A DNA stretch of 64,000 bases from Acidiphilium sp. C61 (lineage in GTDB: Bacteria > Pseudomonadota > Alphaproteobacteria > Acetobacterales > Acetobacteraceae): contig NZ_CACTIA010000004.1 of NCBI RefSeq assembly GCF_902712915.1, forward strand, positions 1 through 64,000, written 5' to 3'. Shown here piece after piece: positions 40,083-48,948 of the stretch (position 1 is the first letter of the stretch; every line of letters begins with the position of its first letter). Position numbers and translations under genes: made by a program. A model generated the notes under the pieces. That model did no database searches, had not been told where the DNA came from, and worked only from the letters and a program-made list of their open reading frames with translations.

Positions 40083-41462
40083 ATGCGTCGATCGATCACT
40101 CTCGGCCTTGCAGCCACCCTCCTTGCCAGCCTTCCGGCTTGGGCCAGCACTCAGGGCGGCGGGTTCGACTTTGGGAGCGCGCTCCCGAGCAGGGCACTGC
40201 CGGGAACTGGATCGGCCGCCAGTGGCAGCCTGAAATCTGCGGCCTCACGGGCCAACGGCTATCCGATGGCCCTGAAATACATCGTCCAGGAAGGGGTCAG
40301 GCCGGTCTACCTCGGATCCACCGGCGGCGTGGTCGCCTATCTCGGCGTGTCGCCTACTGGACGCATTCAGACCTTCTATGTCTGGCCGAACGGCGTGGAT
40401 GTCGTGGCAGGGGTGATGTTCGACGCGGCCGGGCACAATGTATCAATGCGGCAGCTCGGCGCCATGAAAAAGCGCTTCATGGAAGCGGCCGACGGCGCCC
40501 AGATCGATCCGACACCGTCCGCTGCTCACCCTGCGATGGTGATGGACGGCAAGGATCCCGACACCATCCCGGTGATGCATCACATCGTAAGCCAGCCGGG
40601 TGTCCGGTCTCTCTACCTCGGCGGAGACGGCGGAACGCCATCTTATGCCGTGACCAGCTCGAATGGCGGGATGGAATTCTGTTATCCGACGCCGAACGGC
40701 AATGATGTCGTCATCGGGATGATGTTCGGCGTCGATGGCCGGAACCTCACCGCCGCGCAGGTGGCCGAACACCAGGTCGTCTTCCGCTCGTTCCTCAAGG
40801 GCGGCAATGGCGGCACCGGGAGCCCGGATAAATATGTGCCGCGGGGTTCGGCTCAGGCGGTAAACCCCGCCTCCACCGCGCAAGCTCCCGCCGCAGAACC
40901 GTCGGCAGTACCGGTACCGACGGAAGCCCCGGTCACCCCGCCGCCACCGCCATCCAGCCAGCATGCCGCGACAACTCCCGGCGTTACAAAGGCACAGTTC
41001 GAAGCGGTGATCCCATATACGGCGAGCTTTCCTGTCGGAAACCCGAATGCCCCGGTCGTGTGGATGTTCTCCGATCCGCAGTGCCCGTACTGCCACGCCG
41101 ACTGGGAGGACCTGAAGCCGCTGGTTCTCGCCGGCAAGATCAACGTCCACGTGGTGCTGGTTGACCGAGTCCAGAGCTCGGAGAAGTACAATCTCGCGAT
41201 CATGAGCCAGCCAAACCCCGGGATCGCGTGGCTCCGCGGATGGGGCAGCTCGGCGAACCTTGGGGACATCCCCGCACCGCCGCCGGTCGGCAGCAGCCAG
41301 TTCCACAAGGCCGCAACATGGCTGTCCGACAACATGGCAGCGGTCGGCAAGCTGCACATCACCGCGACCCCGTATTTTGCCTACACCGACAAGGCTGGGA
41401 GATTTCATGCCGCGCAGGGGCCGCGCTCGGTGACGGCATTCTTGAGGCCGCTCATCAAATAG
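40083..41462 (+). CDS. Exported DsbC/DsbG-like protein with duplicated N-terminal domain
   Basis: A 459-aa protein with signal peptide (1-22). Two ~65-residue copies of the same unit lie at about 60-125 and 162-227, each with VRxxYLG, a GG turn, PNG-DVV-G and MF---G-N. A Pro/Ala/Thr-rich linker follows (~240-298), and then a thioredoxin fold with CPYC (Cys334, Cys337) and the cis-proline loop ITATPYF. IncI plasmids encode a DsbC-like TrbB for the same job, periplasmic disulfide isomerisation of transfer and pilus proteins. In DsbC the N-terminal domain mediates dimerisation; having two copies in one chain is unusual. Confidence 0.8.
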   Translation: MRRSITLGLAATLLASLPAWASTQGGGFDFGSALPSRALPGTGSAASGSLKSAASRANGYPMALKYIVQEGVRPVYLGSTGGVVAYLGVSPTGRIQTFYVWPNGVDVVAGVMFDAAGHNVSMRQLGAMKKRFMEAADGAQIDPTPSAAHPAMVMDGKDPDTIPVMHHIVSQPGVRSLYLGGDGGTPSYAVTSSNGGMEFCYPTPNGNDVVIGMMFGVDGRNLTAAQVAEHQVVFRSFLKGGNGGTGSPDKYVPRGSAQAVNPASTAQAPAAEPSAVPVPTEAPVTPPPPPSSQHAATTPGVTKAQFEAVIPYTASFPVGNPNAPVVWMFSDPQCPYCHADWEDLKPLVLAGKINVHVVLVDRVQSSEKYNLAIMSQPNPGIAWLRGWGSSANLGDIPAPPPVGSSQFHKAATWLSDNMAAVGKLHITATPYFAYTDKAGRFHAAQGPRSVTAFLRPLIK

Positions 41463-41492
41463 GCCCGCCTCATACCGGTGGCTGCCGCCCAG

Positions 41493-41540
41493 CCAAACAA
41501 AAACCCCGCCTGCAAAACAGCTGGCGGGGTTTTTGTTTGG
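41493..41540. terminator. Strong bidirectional terminator
   Basis: A perfect 18-bp inverted repeat, 41493-41510 and 41523-41540 (CCAAACAAAAACCCCGCC and its complement), has a 12-base loop with A-runs on the left and T-runs on the right. It therefore serves both the DsbC-like gene on the plus strand and the regulator gene on the minus strand. Confidence 0.9.
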
Positions 41541-41554
41541 TCGAATTCCGCCGG

Positions 41555-42178
41555 TCAGTCGAAGATACCAGCGTCGCAGAAGAAATCCGCGTCGGTGTCG
41601 GAGTCGGTCATGCCCTCGAGATCCCTCTTGCAGCTCCCGCAGCGCCAGATCCGCTTGACATCGGGCGAGATGAAGCGCCGGCGGCACCTGTTGCAGGTCT
41701 TGTTGTTGCCATCCGCGTCCAACTTGAGCCCGGCCGCCTTCAGCCGCTCCACAAGGCTGCTCGATAGAGTGTTGCCGGAGCGATAGTCGTCGACCAGCCG
41801 GCCGAGGCGCTGCTGCCCGTACCCCTCGAAAAGACGCGCGACGATGGCATCGATAGTCCGTTCGACGCGGCGAGCAAAAGCCTCGGTCTCCCTGAAATTG
41901 GGGCCTCGCTCGTTGATTACGGCCAGCGCGCCGAGTGCAGCCACATCCTCATCCGTCCAGCGCGCGCGATGCCGCTTCGCGAATTCAGGGATCGGACGAA
42001 CCGGCAGGCCGGCGCGGGAGGCGCGCGTCTGCACCAGAGAGGGGGACTTGTCGAGAAGGAGCGCGATCACATTGATCGGAGCTCCGGCATGCCAGAGGCT
42101 GTCGAGGCGTCCGTTGGATTCTTCGGTCCAGGTGAACCGGTTATCTACCGTAGCCTTCGCCCGCATAACCATCCGCAT
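41555..42178 (-). CDS. GcrA/Myb-like DNA-binding protein with C-terminal zinc ribbon
   Basis: A 207-aa putative regulator. Two tryptophan-cluster helical units are visible: FTWTEESNGRLDSLWHAG continuing into a GcrA-like INVIALLLDKSPSLV block, and ARWTDEDVAALGALAV. A C-terminal CNRCRRRF...WRCGSCK makes a four-cysteine zinc ribbon (about 163-183). The N-terminal repeats suit DNA binding, the ribbon protein or DNA contact. It is divergent from the icmL gene with 80 bp between starts, so it may control the Dot/Icm operon (inference). Start uncertain among three nearby ATGs (42178, 42169, 42163). Confidence 0.7.
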   Translation of the reverse strand: MRMVMRAKATVDNRFTWTEESNGRLDSLWHAGAPINVIALLLDKSPSLVQTRASRAGLPVRPIPEFAKRHRARWTDEDVAALGALAVINERGPNFRETEAFARRVERTIDAIVARLFEGYGQQRLGRLVDDYRSGNTLSSSLVERLKAAGLKLDADGNNKTCNRCRRRFISPDVKRIWRCGSCKRDLEGMTDSDTDADFFCDAGIFD

Positions 42179-42258
42179 TGCTCGTACCAGCTATATAATT
42201 TCCGATCCCCAAAATAACCGCTTTTAGTAGGACGACGCAAGAAAAAGAGTTTCATATT

Positions 42259-43029
42259 ATGCGGTTCATTTTGTATGATGGGCTCATGAAGCTGAAACGG
42301 CCCGAGAGCTCCCGCACACCAGCCGCGCCACCGGCGCGCCCCGCTGCCGCATCAAAGCAGGCGTCGCCCCCCGGCGACGTTCCGTCGATGATGCGGGATG
42401 ACGAGTTCCTGCACGCAGCGCTGATGATTCGAAATGCCAACCGGCGGGCGGAGGCCGTGTCACGGCGCCGCAACGATCTTCTGAAGACCGGTGCGATCGT
42501 GTTTCTGGCGCTGATTGCCGGGCTTCTGGCGATCCGGCCGCCTCAGCACACGTATTTTGCCGTCGACGAGGAGAACCGAATCACGCCGATCATCGGCCTG
42601 AGCCATCCGATGCTCAGTCAGGCGGCGCTCTCGGCATGGGTCGCCCAGGCGATGATCGCGGTCAATACCTACGATTCCGCGAACTACAAACAGCAGCTTT
42701 CGGCTGTCGCACGGAAGGATTTTACACTCCCGGGGTGGGATTCATACAATAACGCGATGATCAAGAGCGGCACGTGGGACTACATCAAGTCCCAGCACGT
42801 GATTGTCTCGGCGACGATGACGGGCGCCCCAGTGATCATCCAGGCCGGCGTGGCGCACGGCCATTACGAGTGGATCTTCCAGGTCCCGATGGTGGTTACC
42901 TATCAGGGGCTCACGGGCGAAACACCGCAGAACATCACCTATCAGGTCACCGTCGTCAGGACCGAAGTCTACAAGCACCCGTCTGGCGTTGCGATCCAGT
43001 CGATCAACTTCAAGGGGCAAGGGGCATGA
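42259..43029 (+). CDS. icmL: T4BSS inner-membrane protein DotI/IcmL (IncI TraM)
   Basis: A 256-aa inner-membrane component of the Dot/Icm (I-type) conjugation channel. A Pro/Ala-rich cytosolic start is followed by one membrane segment (about 75-94). The periplasmic domain has the family sequence YFAVDEENRITPIIGLSHP, AVARKDFTLPGW and HGHYEWIFQVPMVVTYQ. Partner proteins are DotH, DotG and DotJ. ATG 42259 or 42286 are both possible starts. It begins a tightly packed operon in the same order as Legionella icmL-K-E-G; the next gene overlaps by 4 bases. Confidence 0.88.
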   Translation: MRFILYDGLMKLKRPESSRTPAAPPARPAAASKQASPPGDVPSMMRDDEFLHAALMIRNANRRAEAVSRRRNDLLKTGAIVFLALIAGLLAIRPPQHTYFAVDEENRITPIIGLSHPMLSQAALSAWVAQAMIAVNTYDSANYKQQLSAVARKDFTLPGWDSYNNAMIKSGTWDYIKSQHVIVSATMTGAPVIIQAGVAHGHYEWIFQVPMVVTYQGLTGETPQNITYQVTVVRTEVYKHPSGVAIQSINFKGQGA

Positions 43030-44099
43030 GCCGCCGTCTGATCATTCTCGCCGTCGCGCCGGCGATCGTCCTCTCGATGGCTCAGATTGCCGTCGGCGCT
43101 CAGCTCCCTGCCCAGCCTGTCGCGCTTGGCCCGACTGGCGCGCCGGTCGCCAGCCCGGATTTCTACGCGCCGCCGCAAGCGGCGGATCCGATCGCTCCAC
43201 CAGCGATGCTTGTGCAGGACCCAAGCGAGCAGCCTCAGACATCGAATGGTCGGCCGGCACCGCCCCTGCCGCCTGGGGTGACCGGCGCGAATTTCGCTGC
43301 TGCCGCCGCGGCAGCAGCACCGACGCTGATGCCTCCAAGCGAGATCACCCACTACAAGCAGATGCTCGACGCCGTGGCGCGCGCCAAGGCCGCGACGGTC
43401 GGACCGCCGCCCAAGGCCGGAAACCGTTCGATCATGATGAGCCTTGTGCCGGGCGCGCCCGCGCCGATGATTCACCTCTACCCCGGCAACGCGACGGCGA
43501 TCACCTTCGCCGACGAGACGGGTGCGCCCTGGCCCGTCACCTCGGCTTATGTGGACAAGTCGAAATACACGATCGACAACGACATCAGCGGCAAGGGCGC
43601 CAGCACGAACATCGTCGTGATTTCGGCGAACCAGGCACACGCCGAGGCCAACAACCTCGTCGTGACACTCAAGGGCCTTCCGGTTCCGCTGACCTTCAAC
43701 CTGACCACCGGTGGGCGAAAGGTTGACTTTGGGGTCAACGTCACCGTTGCTCGCTTGGGGCCGAATGCCCAGGCCGCCGCCGTTCCGGTGAGCAGCCTCG
43801 CACCCACGAATGACGCGGTGCTGCAATCCTTCGTCGACGGCGTCCCGCCGGGCAACGCCCAGGCCCTGACGACCAGTTCGCCGGCGGTGCAGGCATGGTC
43901 TCTGAACGGCACCTATTACGTCCGCACCCGCATGACGCTGATCGGGACCAACACCGACAACTCCTCGGACCAGAACACCACCACGCACATTCAGAACAGC
44001 GTCTACGGCGTCCACGTCTACGAGATAGCACCCACTCCGGCCGTGCTTGCCTCGTCCGACGGCCATACTTCCATCGTGACACTGGAGCCCAAGCAATGA
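43026..44099 (+). CDS. icmK: T4BSS outer-membrane core protein DotH/IcmK (IncI TraN)
   Basis: A 357-aa exported protein (signal peptide ~1-25) with a Pro/Ala-rich region up to ~110 and a conserved C-terminal domain with NRSIMMSLVPGAPAPMIHL, TAITFADETGAPWPV and NNLVVTLKGLPVPLTF, the DotH/IcmK pattern. It forms the outer ring of the secretion core with DotC, DotD and DotG. It overlaps both neighbours by 4 bases (ATGA). No lipobox. Confidence 0.88.
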   Translation: MSRRLIILAVAPAIVLSMAQIAVGAQLPAQPVALGPTGAPVASPDFYAPPQAADPIAPPAMLVQDPSEQPQTSNGRPAPPLPPGVTGANFAAAAAAAAPTLMPPSEITHYKQMLDAVARAKAATVGPPPKAGNRSIMMSLVPGAPAPMIHLYPGNATAITFADETGAPWPVTSAYVDKSKYTIDNDISGKGASTNIVVISANQAHAEANNLVVTLKGLPVPLTFNLTTGGRKVDFGVNVTVARLGPNAQAAAVPVSSLAPTNDAVLQSFVDGVPPGNAQALTTSSPAVQAWSLNGTYYVRTRMTLIGTNTDNSSDQNTTTHIQNSVYGVHVYEIAPTPAVLASSDGHTSIVTLEPKQ

Positions 44100-45439
44100 G
44101 CACCCCCGAAAATGATCAGGACGGACTCGGTGAGGATGTTCACGACGAGGGCCTGACCGCGGCGCCCGACGAGCGGCTGACGGGGAAGACCAGCCGCCGG
44201 GCCTACATGCTGCGCGGCATCCGGGGCGCCTCGGACAAGCGCCTGCTGATGCTCGTGATCGGCCTCGGGGTCTGCGCCGGGATCTACTTCATCTATGAGG
44301 CCACCGGCGGCACCCGAGTCCACAGCACGACGGCGCCGGCGCCGCAGACGACCTACATTCAGGGAACGAAAGCGCCCACCCCCGCCTATCGGCAGATGCT
44401 TGAGCAGCAGGACGCCCAGCGCGCTGCGAAGGCGGCGCAGACTGGTGGTTCCGCGCTTCCGACGATCGTTGCCTCGTCCCCGGTCACCTCATCGTCGCCA
44501 GGCGCACCGACATCGCCCGCTCCGGATGAGACGCCGGCCGCGCCAGCCACGCCCGCAACGCCAATCCTGCCCGCCGCTCCGGCGCAGCAGTCAAGCATGG
44601 GCACATCCCAGGTGGTCCACACGGCTCCCAGCATCGTCAACGTCAATCCGAACCGGGTTCAGGCGATGGTGAAGGAGATGGAGGCGCTCAACAGCGCGAT
44701 GTCCGGCGGCCCGATTAAGGAGGTCAGGTTCTCCTCGAACAGCGAAACCAAAGGTGCAACCGGTCAGGCAGGGGGCTATCCGAGCCGGGCCTACACCGGA
44801 ACGGCATCAGGGGGCGCCCAGCAAGCCGCTAGGGCCACTCCTGCATCGACCACACCCGCGCGACCCGCCGGCCCGTATAGCGCGCCAGCACCTGGAACCC
44901 GTCTCGCGGCCGTTCTTGACGGCATGGACTCTGACGCACCGGGCCCGGTGACCGGTGTGATCGAACAGGGGCCGTTGACCGGCGCCCGTCTACTCGGACA
45001 GGCAGAGACAACCCGTGACGGTGCGGCTATCCGCTTCACCAGCATGACGGTTCCATACCGGAATGCCGATGGACAGCTCACCACCCAGACAGTCTCCATC
45101 AGCGCCTGGGCGATAAGCCCGAGCACGGGGACGACTGACGTGGCGACCTCTGTGAACCATCACCTCGCCGAGCAGCTGGCGGTTGCGTTTACGACCTCGC
45201 TGCTGAGCAATTTCGGGCAGCTGATCGCGAACAGCGGCGCCAGCACTGTAATCAACCCCACCGGCGCGATCGCGGTCACTAACCCCGCACTCAGCACGAC
45301 GGATCAACTGGCCTCGGCCGCCGGATCTGCGGCCGGCACGGCCGGCACACTGTTCCAACAGATCTACGGCAATCAGCCGACAACGATAAAGGTCGCCCCG
45401 GGGACCCCATGCACCCTGCTGTTCGTTGGCAGCAATTAA
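44096..45439 (+). CDS. icmE: T4BSS core-channel protein DotG/IcmE (IncI TraO, VirB10-like)
   Basis: A 447-aa protein with an N-terminal cytosolic segment, a membrane helix (about 50-68), a long Pro/Ala/Thr-rich periplasmic linker and a C-terminal VirB10/DotG domain from ~280, including LAAVLDGMDSDAPGPVTGVI, GARLLGQ and the final channel-like portion. It spans inner and outer membranes. The linker lacks the pentapeptide repeats of Legionella DotG. Coupled to icmK by ATGA. Confidence 0.88.
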   Translation: MSTPENDQDGLGEDVHDEGLTAAPDERLTGKTSRRAYMLRGIRGASDKRLLMLVIGLGVCAGIYFIYEATGGTRVHSTTAPAPQTTYIQGTKAPTPAYRQMLEQQDAQRAAKAAQTGGSALPTIVASSPVTSSSPGAPTSPAPDETPAAPATPATPILPAAPAQQSSMGTSQVVHTAPSIVNVNPNRVQAMVKEMEALNSAMSGGPIKEVRFSSNSETKGATGQAGGYPSRAYTGTASGGAQQAARATPASTTPARPAGPYSAPAPGTRLAAVLDGMDSDAPGPVTGVIEQGPLTGARLLGQAETTRDGAAIRFTSMTVPYRNADGQLTTQTVSISAWAISPSTGTTDVATSVNHHLAEQLAVAFTTSLLSNFGQLIANSGASTVINPTGAIAVTNPALSTTDQLASAAGSAAGTAGTLFQQIYGNQPTTIKVAPGTPCTLLFVGSN

Positions 45440-45453
45440 GGAAGGACTGAGAT

Positions 45454-46719
45454 ATGCCACTCGACGAACACACGACGGATGATCTCGGCTGGAGCGAGAC
45501 AGACGGCGCAGACGGGCAACACCACCCTCAGGGGCACGAAGCCGACTTTGGCCGGGAGCACGGTCAGGACGCCGACCATGCTCCCGGCGACCCCGGTTCA
45601 GGACCAGCAGGTGCCGATCAGCCGCATGCCCATTTCGATGGAGGCGACGGTGATGACGGCCTTGGCGGCGAGGATGGCGGCTACGACGAGATCGGTGAGG
45701 GGCCAGACCAGGAGGTCGCACCGGCGCCTCGTCGGTCTCGCGGGAGCAAGGTGATCACGGTTGCAGGCTGCGGTGTTGCCCTATTGATCGCGTTCTTTGG
45801 CTACCAGTACTATCAGCAGACGCATGAGCGGCACTTCGTTCCGGCCCATCGCCTGGCCGAGTCCCAAATGCCCGCATCTCACGCCGCAGACGCCTCCCTG
45901 CCAACCCGGCCCAGCACCGCGGCTCCCATCGAGCTGGGTGGATCGATGAGCGCGCCGATCATGCCGCAGGCGGCAGGCGCCGGCGCAGTGGGGACGTTTG
46001 GCCACGCCTCGACCTCCCTCCCCAAGACGGCGACCGGATCCAACACCGCGCCCGCAGTCCACTCGCCAGCCAGCCTTCCCGGTATCCGGCAGAATGCGCC
46101 GGCCATTGCCGGTATGGCCCATCCGGGAGCGCCGCCCCCGGCACTACTGAAGGCGATCGACGACCAGGGTGCCATGCTGAAGGCCCTTCTCAAGTCGACC
46201 AGCGCAACGGCCGCCGCGGAGAAGAATGCTCAGGCAGCCCAAGCGAAGGAGATCAATGATCTCGAGACCAAGCTTGGAGCCGCGCAGGCGGATATCACGA
46301 AAATGTCCGGAGAGATCACGACTCTCCAGGCCACTCTGGTCAAGCAACAGGCTGTCATGACCGCCGAAAAGGCGACCGCGGCGAAGCCGGAGCACGCTGT
46401 AGCCAAGGCCATGTCGAAAAAGTACATCCACCATGCAGCCACCACCTCGACGCGGAGGGACCATGGCGCGGAAGACCATCTGGCTCCGCACCATGTAGAC
46501 CCCAACCGCGTCCTCACCGGCTGGAGCCTGACAATGGTCTCGCGGACGACAGACCAGGTCGAGGCCCCGGGTGGCCGACGTGAATTCGTGCGCCCAGGCC
46601 AGTCCGTCAAAGGGTTGGGGGTGGTCGGCCACGTTGTCCCCTACAGGACACCGGCAGGCGTGTCCTCCTACCAGCTGTTCACCAGCGAAGGCCGCATTCT
46701 CCCGCGGCTTGGCGGATAG
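45454..46719 (+). CDS. T4BSS inner-membrane protein DotF/IcmG-like (IncI TraP position)
   Basis: A 421-aa protein: an acidic, Asp/Gly/His-rich cytosolic part (1-95), a membrane helix (about 100-118), a Pro/Ala-rich region, a coiled coil (about 225-300) and a C-terminal ~70-residue periplasmic beta domain (LTGWSLTMVSRTTDQVE onwards). The topology and coiled coil match DotF/IcmG, and the position after IcmE is as in Legionella. Sequence similarity alone would not be decisive. AAGGA lies 13 bases ahead of the ATG. Confidence 0.7.
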   Translation: MPLDEHTTDDLGWSETDGADGQHHPQGHEADFGREHGQDADHAPGDPGSGPAGADQPHAHFDGGDGDDGLGGEDGGYDEIGEGPDQEVAPAPRRSRGSKVITVAGCGVALLIAFFGYQYYQQTHERHFVPAHRLAESQMPASHAADASLPTRPSTAAPIELGGSMSAPIMPQAAGAGAVGTFGHASTSLPKTATGSNTAPAVHSPASLPGIRQNAPAIAGMAHPGAPPPALLKAIDDQGAMLKALLKSTSATAAAEKNAQAAQAKEINDLETKLGAAQADITKMSGEITTLQATLVKQQAVMTAEKATAAKPEHAVAKAMSKKYIHHAATTSTRRDHGAEDHLAPHHVDPNRVLTGWSLTMVSRTTDQVEAPGGRREFVRPGQSVKGLGVVGHVVPYRTPAGVSSYQLFTSEGRILPRLGG

Positions 46720-46727
46720 TTCGAAAC

Positions 46728-47477
46728 ATGGATGACATCGAACTCATCCCGCTCGAGATTTCAGTTCGGCCGGATACCTGGCTGATGGATGATGACCAGT
46801 TCGCGATCGCAGATCCGAACTGGTCCAGAATCCGGCGAGAAGTTCTCGTCCGTGACGATCATACCTGCCAGCACTGCGGACTGCGGTCGACAAAGTGGCA
46901 GGAAATCGCGCACATCGATGACGACCACCTGAACAACGATCCGGCGAATCTGCGCACGATCTGCTCGTTTTGCCATCTCTCGTATCACCTTGGCGCCGCA
47001 GCGCGGCGCAATCTCGCCACGCTCTGCTGGATACCAGAGATGAGCCAAATCCAGATCAATCACATGATCAGGTCAATGCTGGCTCTCGAAATGTGGTTGA
47101 GCCGGATGCCGCCCAACGCGCCGGTTCCGGAGAATATTGCCTACCGAGCCATGCTCGACACCTTGAAAGGCGCGCTCGCGGTCCGGTCCGGACTGGTGGC
47201 TCACGCCTTTGGCTCAAGCTCTCCGATGCACCTCGGCTCGGCACTGCTCGACCTCGCTGCCCGGGACCCCGAAGCGTACGAGGATCGGCAGAGCCTAATC
47301 GATGGGATCCGCCTTGTTCCAACAGGCGGCAAGCGAGAGACGCCGGAGGGGCGGGACACCACCGCTGAGATGATTGCCCACTTGATCGACGTTTCGGGGC
47401 CTTATGGCGGCGCGATGCCGGTTTCATGGATGCCCCTTCTTCAGCAGTACGCGACGCGGCTCAACGGAGGGTTCTGA
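46728..47477 (+). CDS. T4BSS coupling-complex protein DotN/IcmJ-like (HNH-type zinc fold)
   Basis: A 249-aa protein. The N-terminal ~85 residues have the HNH/zinc-finger arrangement: REVLVRDDHTCQHCG, AHIDDDHLNND, then CSFCH, with four Cys binding a structural zinc as in DotN/IcmJ. DotN is a partner of the DotL coupling protein, not a nuclease. It lies 8 bp after the IcmG-like gene, in Legionella order but without icmC and icmD. The long helical C-terminal part (~95-240) extends beyond the family. A free-standing HNH endonuclease is the alternative. Confidence 0.75.
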   Translation: MDDIELIPLEISVRPDTWLMDDDQFAIADPNWSRIRREVLVRDDHTCQHCGLRSTKWQEIAHIDDDHLNNDPANLRTICSFCHLSYHLGAAARRNLATLCWIPEMSQIQINHMIRSMLALEMWLSRMPPNAPVPENIAYRAMLDTLKGALAVRSGLVAHAFGSSSPMHLGSALLDLAARDPEAYEDRQSLIDGIRLVPTGGKRETPEGRDTTAEMIAHLIDVSGPYGGAMPVSWMPLLQQYATRLNGGF

Positions 47478-47549
47478 TCAGAAATTCGAATTTTCGGCGA
47501 ACCGCCGTCGGCTCGTGCAGGAGGGCGGCGAAAATTCGAATTTCTGATC
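47476..47549. repeat. 21-bp inverted repeat built from palindromes
   Basis: GATCAGAAATTCGAATTTTCG (47476-47496) is repeated in inverse at 47529-47549 across 32 bases. Each arm contains the palindrome AAATTCGAATTT. It overlaps the stop of the IcmJ-like gene and lies just ahead of the gene at 47578, so it may end one transcript or be an operator/structure for the next. Confidence 0.75.
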
Positions 47550-47577
47550 CGGTTGACGGAATTCAGGTGTGGGTATC

Positions 47578-48948
47578 ATGGAAATCAAGAAATTCGGCGC
47601 GATAATCTTTGACAGCAAAACATCCCCGACATCGGGCTGGGCGAGCTTCGGCGATAATGGAGCACCCATACAATTCATCGATCAGACTGAACTGCCAAGT
47701 GACGTCCTCTGGTGGAGCGACTGCCCCTACGAGGCATATCACGAGCATGGACGATTCTCTTCGAATATCCGCCCCTCAAGCTATTTGAGTGTCACGCCAA
47801 AGGAGATCATGGCAGAGTGGGATATCAACGAGAAAAACATAGATCCAGAAGCGTGTGCCAGGGTCTGTGGCACAGTCTTCAACCATGCGATGAGAATAGT
47901 CCGAGGCATTCTGAAACTTACCTGCCCTGACAGGGACGCCGGCAGCTACTTTTCAGAGCCGACACTTGCGGCCGACTTGGCAGGCATCCTCCCCCCTTTC
48001 GACTATCCCAAAGGGGACGCCCTCGAAATCCTGAAACCGAATGTCGCCTATTCCAACATTTCTCATACCACCGTCCCTTGGGGCCCATCACTGGAAACGA
48101 TTGCGGTACGCCGGCCTCGGCTTGATCATGCCATCAGGCTTCTGGGCTCACCGGCACCAGTTGGTCCGTTCGAGCATGTAAGAGGAGCCGACCTTCCACC
48201 CCTCCCGGATCTCATTCATCTCGATCGTCCCGTCCTGGCAGAGATCGTCGTCCACCGCGCAGACCCGCGCTATGCCCCCATTTTTGGCTGGAACGTCTCT
48301 GGCTCCCGCGGTGTCAAGGTGCAGCGAAGCTGGGCAACACATCCGGAGCTCGCCGCACTGGCGACGTTCGCGGACATCGAAATTCGCAGCGCCTACATCG
48401 GGTCGGCCTACAACCACCTAAGCTCGCAACTCCCCGATGTTGTGCGGTCACTGGTCGCGGAAGGTAGTGGGTCGCTATCTTGGTCGGCGGGCGTGGCAGT
48501 GGACACCCTTTGGCGCAGTGCGACGGTGGGGAAGTCCATCAAGAGTGGGACCAAGTATCGCCGAGCTCACACAACCTGGCAGGGCGCATGGCTGAAAGCA
48601 TACGACAAGGTCGAAATGTTCCGTCTCGCCATGGCGCTTCACCAGTCCGGGTTCCGCGTCGCCAATTACGGCAACGGCCAGGTCAGGTGCTACATGCCAA
48701 AGGAGCGGTATCTCGAGCTCTTTCTGACTGCTTTTCAGCTTGGCATGGTCCCGGCCATTGTCGAGGTAACGCAGCCCGTCAGCCCCGCCCTGCTCAGGCA
48801 GCGGATATGGGGGGGTGACACCGAAACCCGAAGCCTGGCGTGGAAAATCTTGACGCGTGAGGCCGGTGACCTGTGGATGATGAACCGCTACCCCATCGCC
48901 AGCCGAGAGGACCGGGCCGCGATGGTGGAGAAGGTCAAGGCTTGCTGA
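47578..48948 (+). CDS. Hypothetical protein
   Basis: A 456-aa soluble protein of unknown family. ATG 47578 is preferred over GTG 47569 (AGGTG 8 bases upstream). The N-terminus (EIKKFGAIIFDSKTS) is beta-rich; the body has many Trp and Tyr. The codon use of the first ~300 bases is more A/T-rich than that of its neighbours, possibly a different origin. Located after the Dot/Icm block, where Legionella has icmB, but it is not an IcmB-type ATPase: there is no Walker motif. It overlaps the convergent gene by 14 bases. Confidence 0.7.
   Translation: MEIKKFGAIIFDSKTSPTSGWASFGDNGAPIQFIDQTELPSDVLWWSDCPYEAYHEHGRFSSNIRPSSYLSVTPKEIMAEWDINEKNIDPEACARVCGTVFNHAMRIVRGILKLTCPDRDAGSYFSEPTLAADLAGILPPFDYPKGDALEILKPNVAYSNISHTTVPWGPSLETIAVRRPRLDHAIRLLGSPAPVGPFEHVRGADLPPLPDLIHLDRPVLAEIVVHRADPRYAPIFGWNVSGSRGVKVQRSWATHPELAALATFADIEIRSAYIGSAYNHLSSQLPDVVRSLVAEGSGSLSWSAGVAVDTLWRSATVGKSIKSGTKYRRAHTTWQGAWLKAYDKVEMFRLAMALHQSGFRVANYGNGQVRCYMPKERYLELFLTAFQLGMVPAIVEVTQPVSPALLRQRIWGGDTETRSLAWKILTREAGDLWMMNRYPIASREDRAAMVEKVKAC

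Noticed and set aside
42969..44096. 375-codon minus-strand frame over icmK
   Set aside because: Shadow of the conserved DotH/IcmK gene, which is coupled to both neighbours.
46728..47477. Free-standing HNH homing endonuclease
   Set aside because: Its place at the end of icmL-K-E-G and the four-Cys zinc arrangement fit IcmJ/DotN better, although nuclease activity cannot be excluded from sequence alone.
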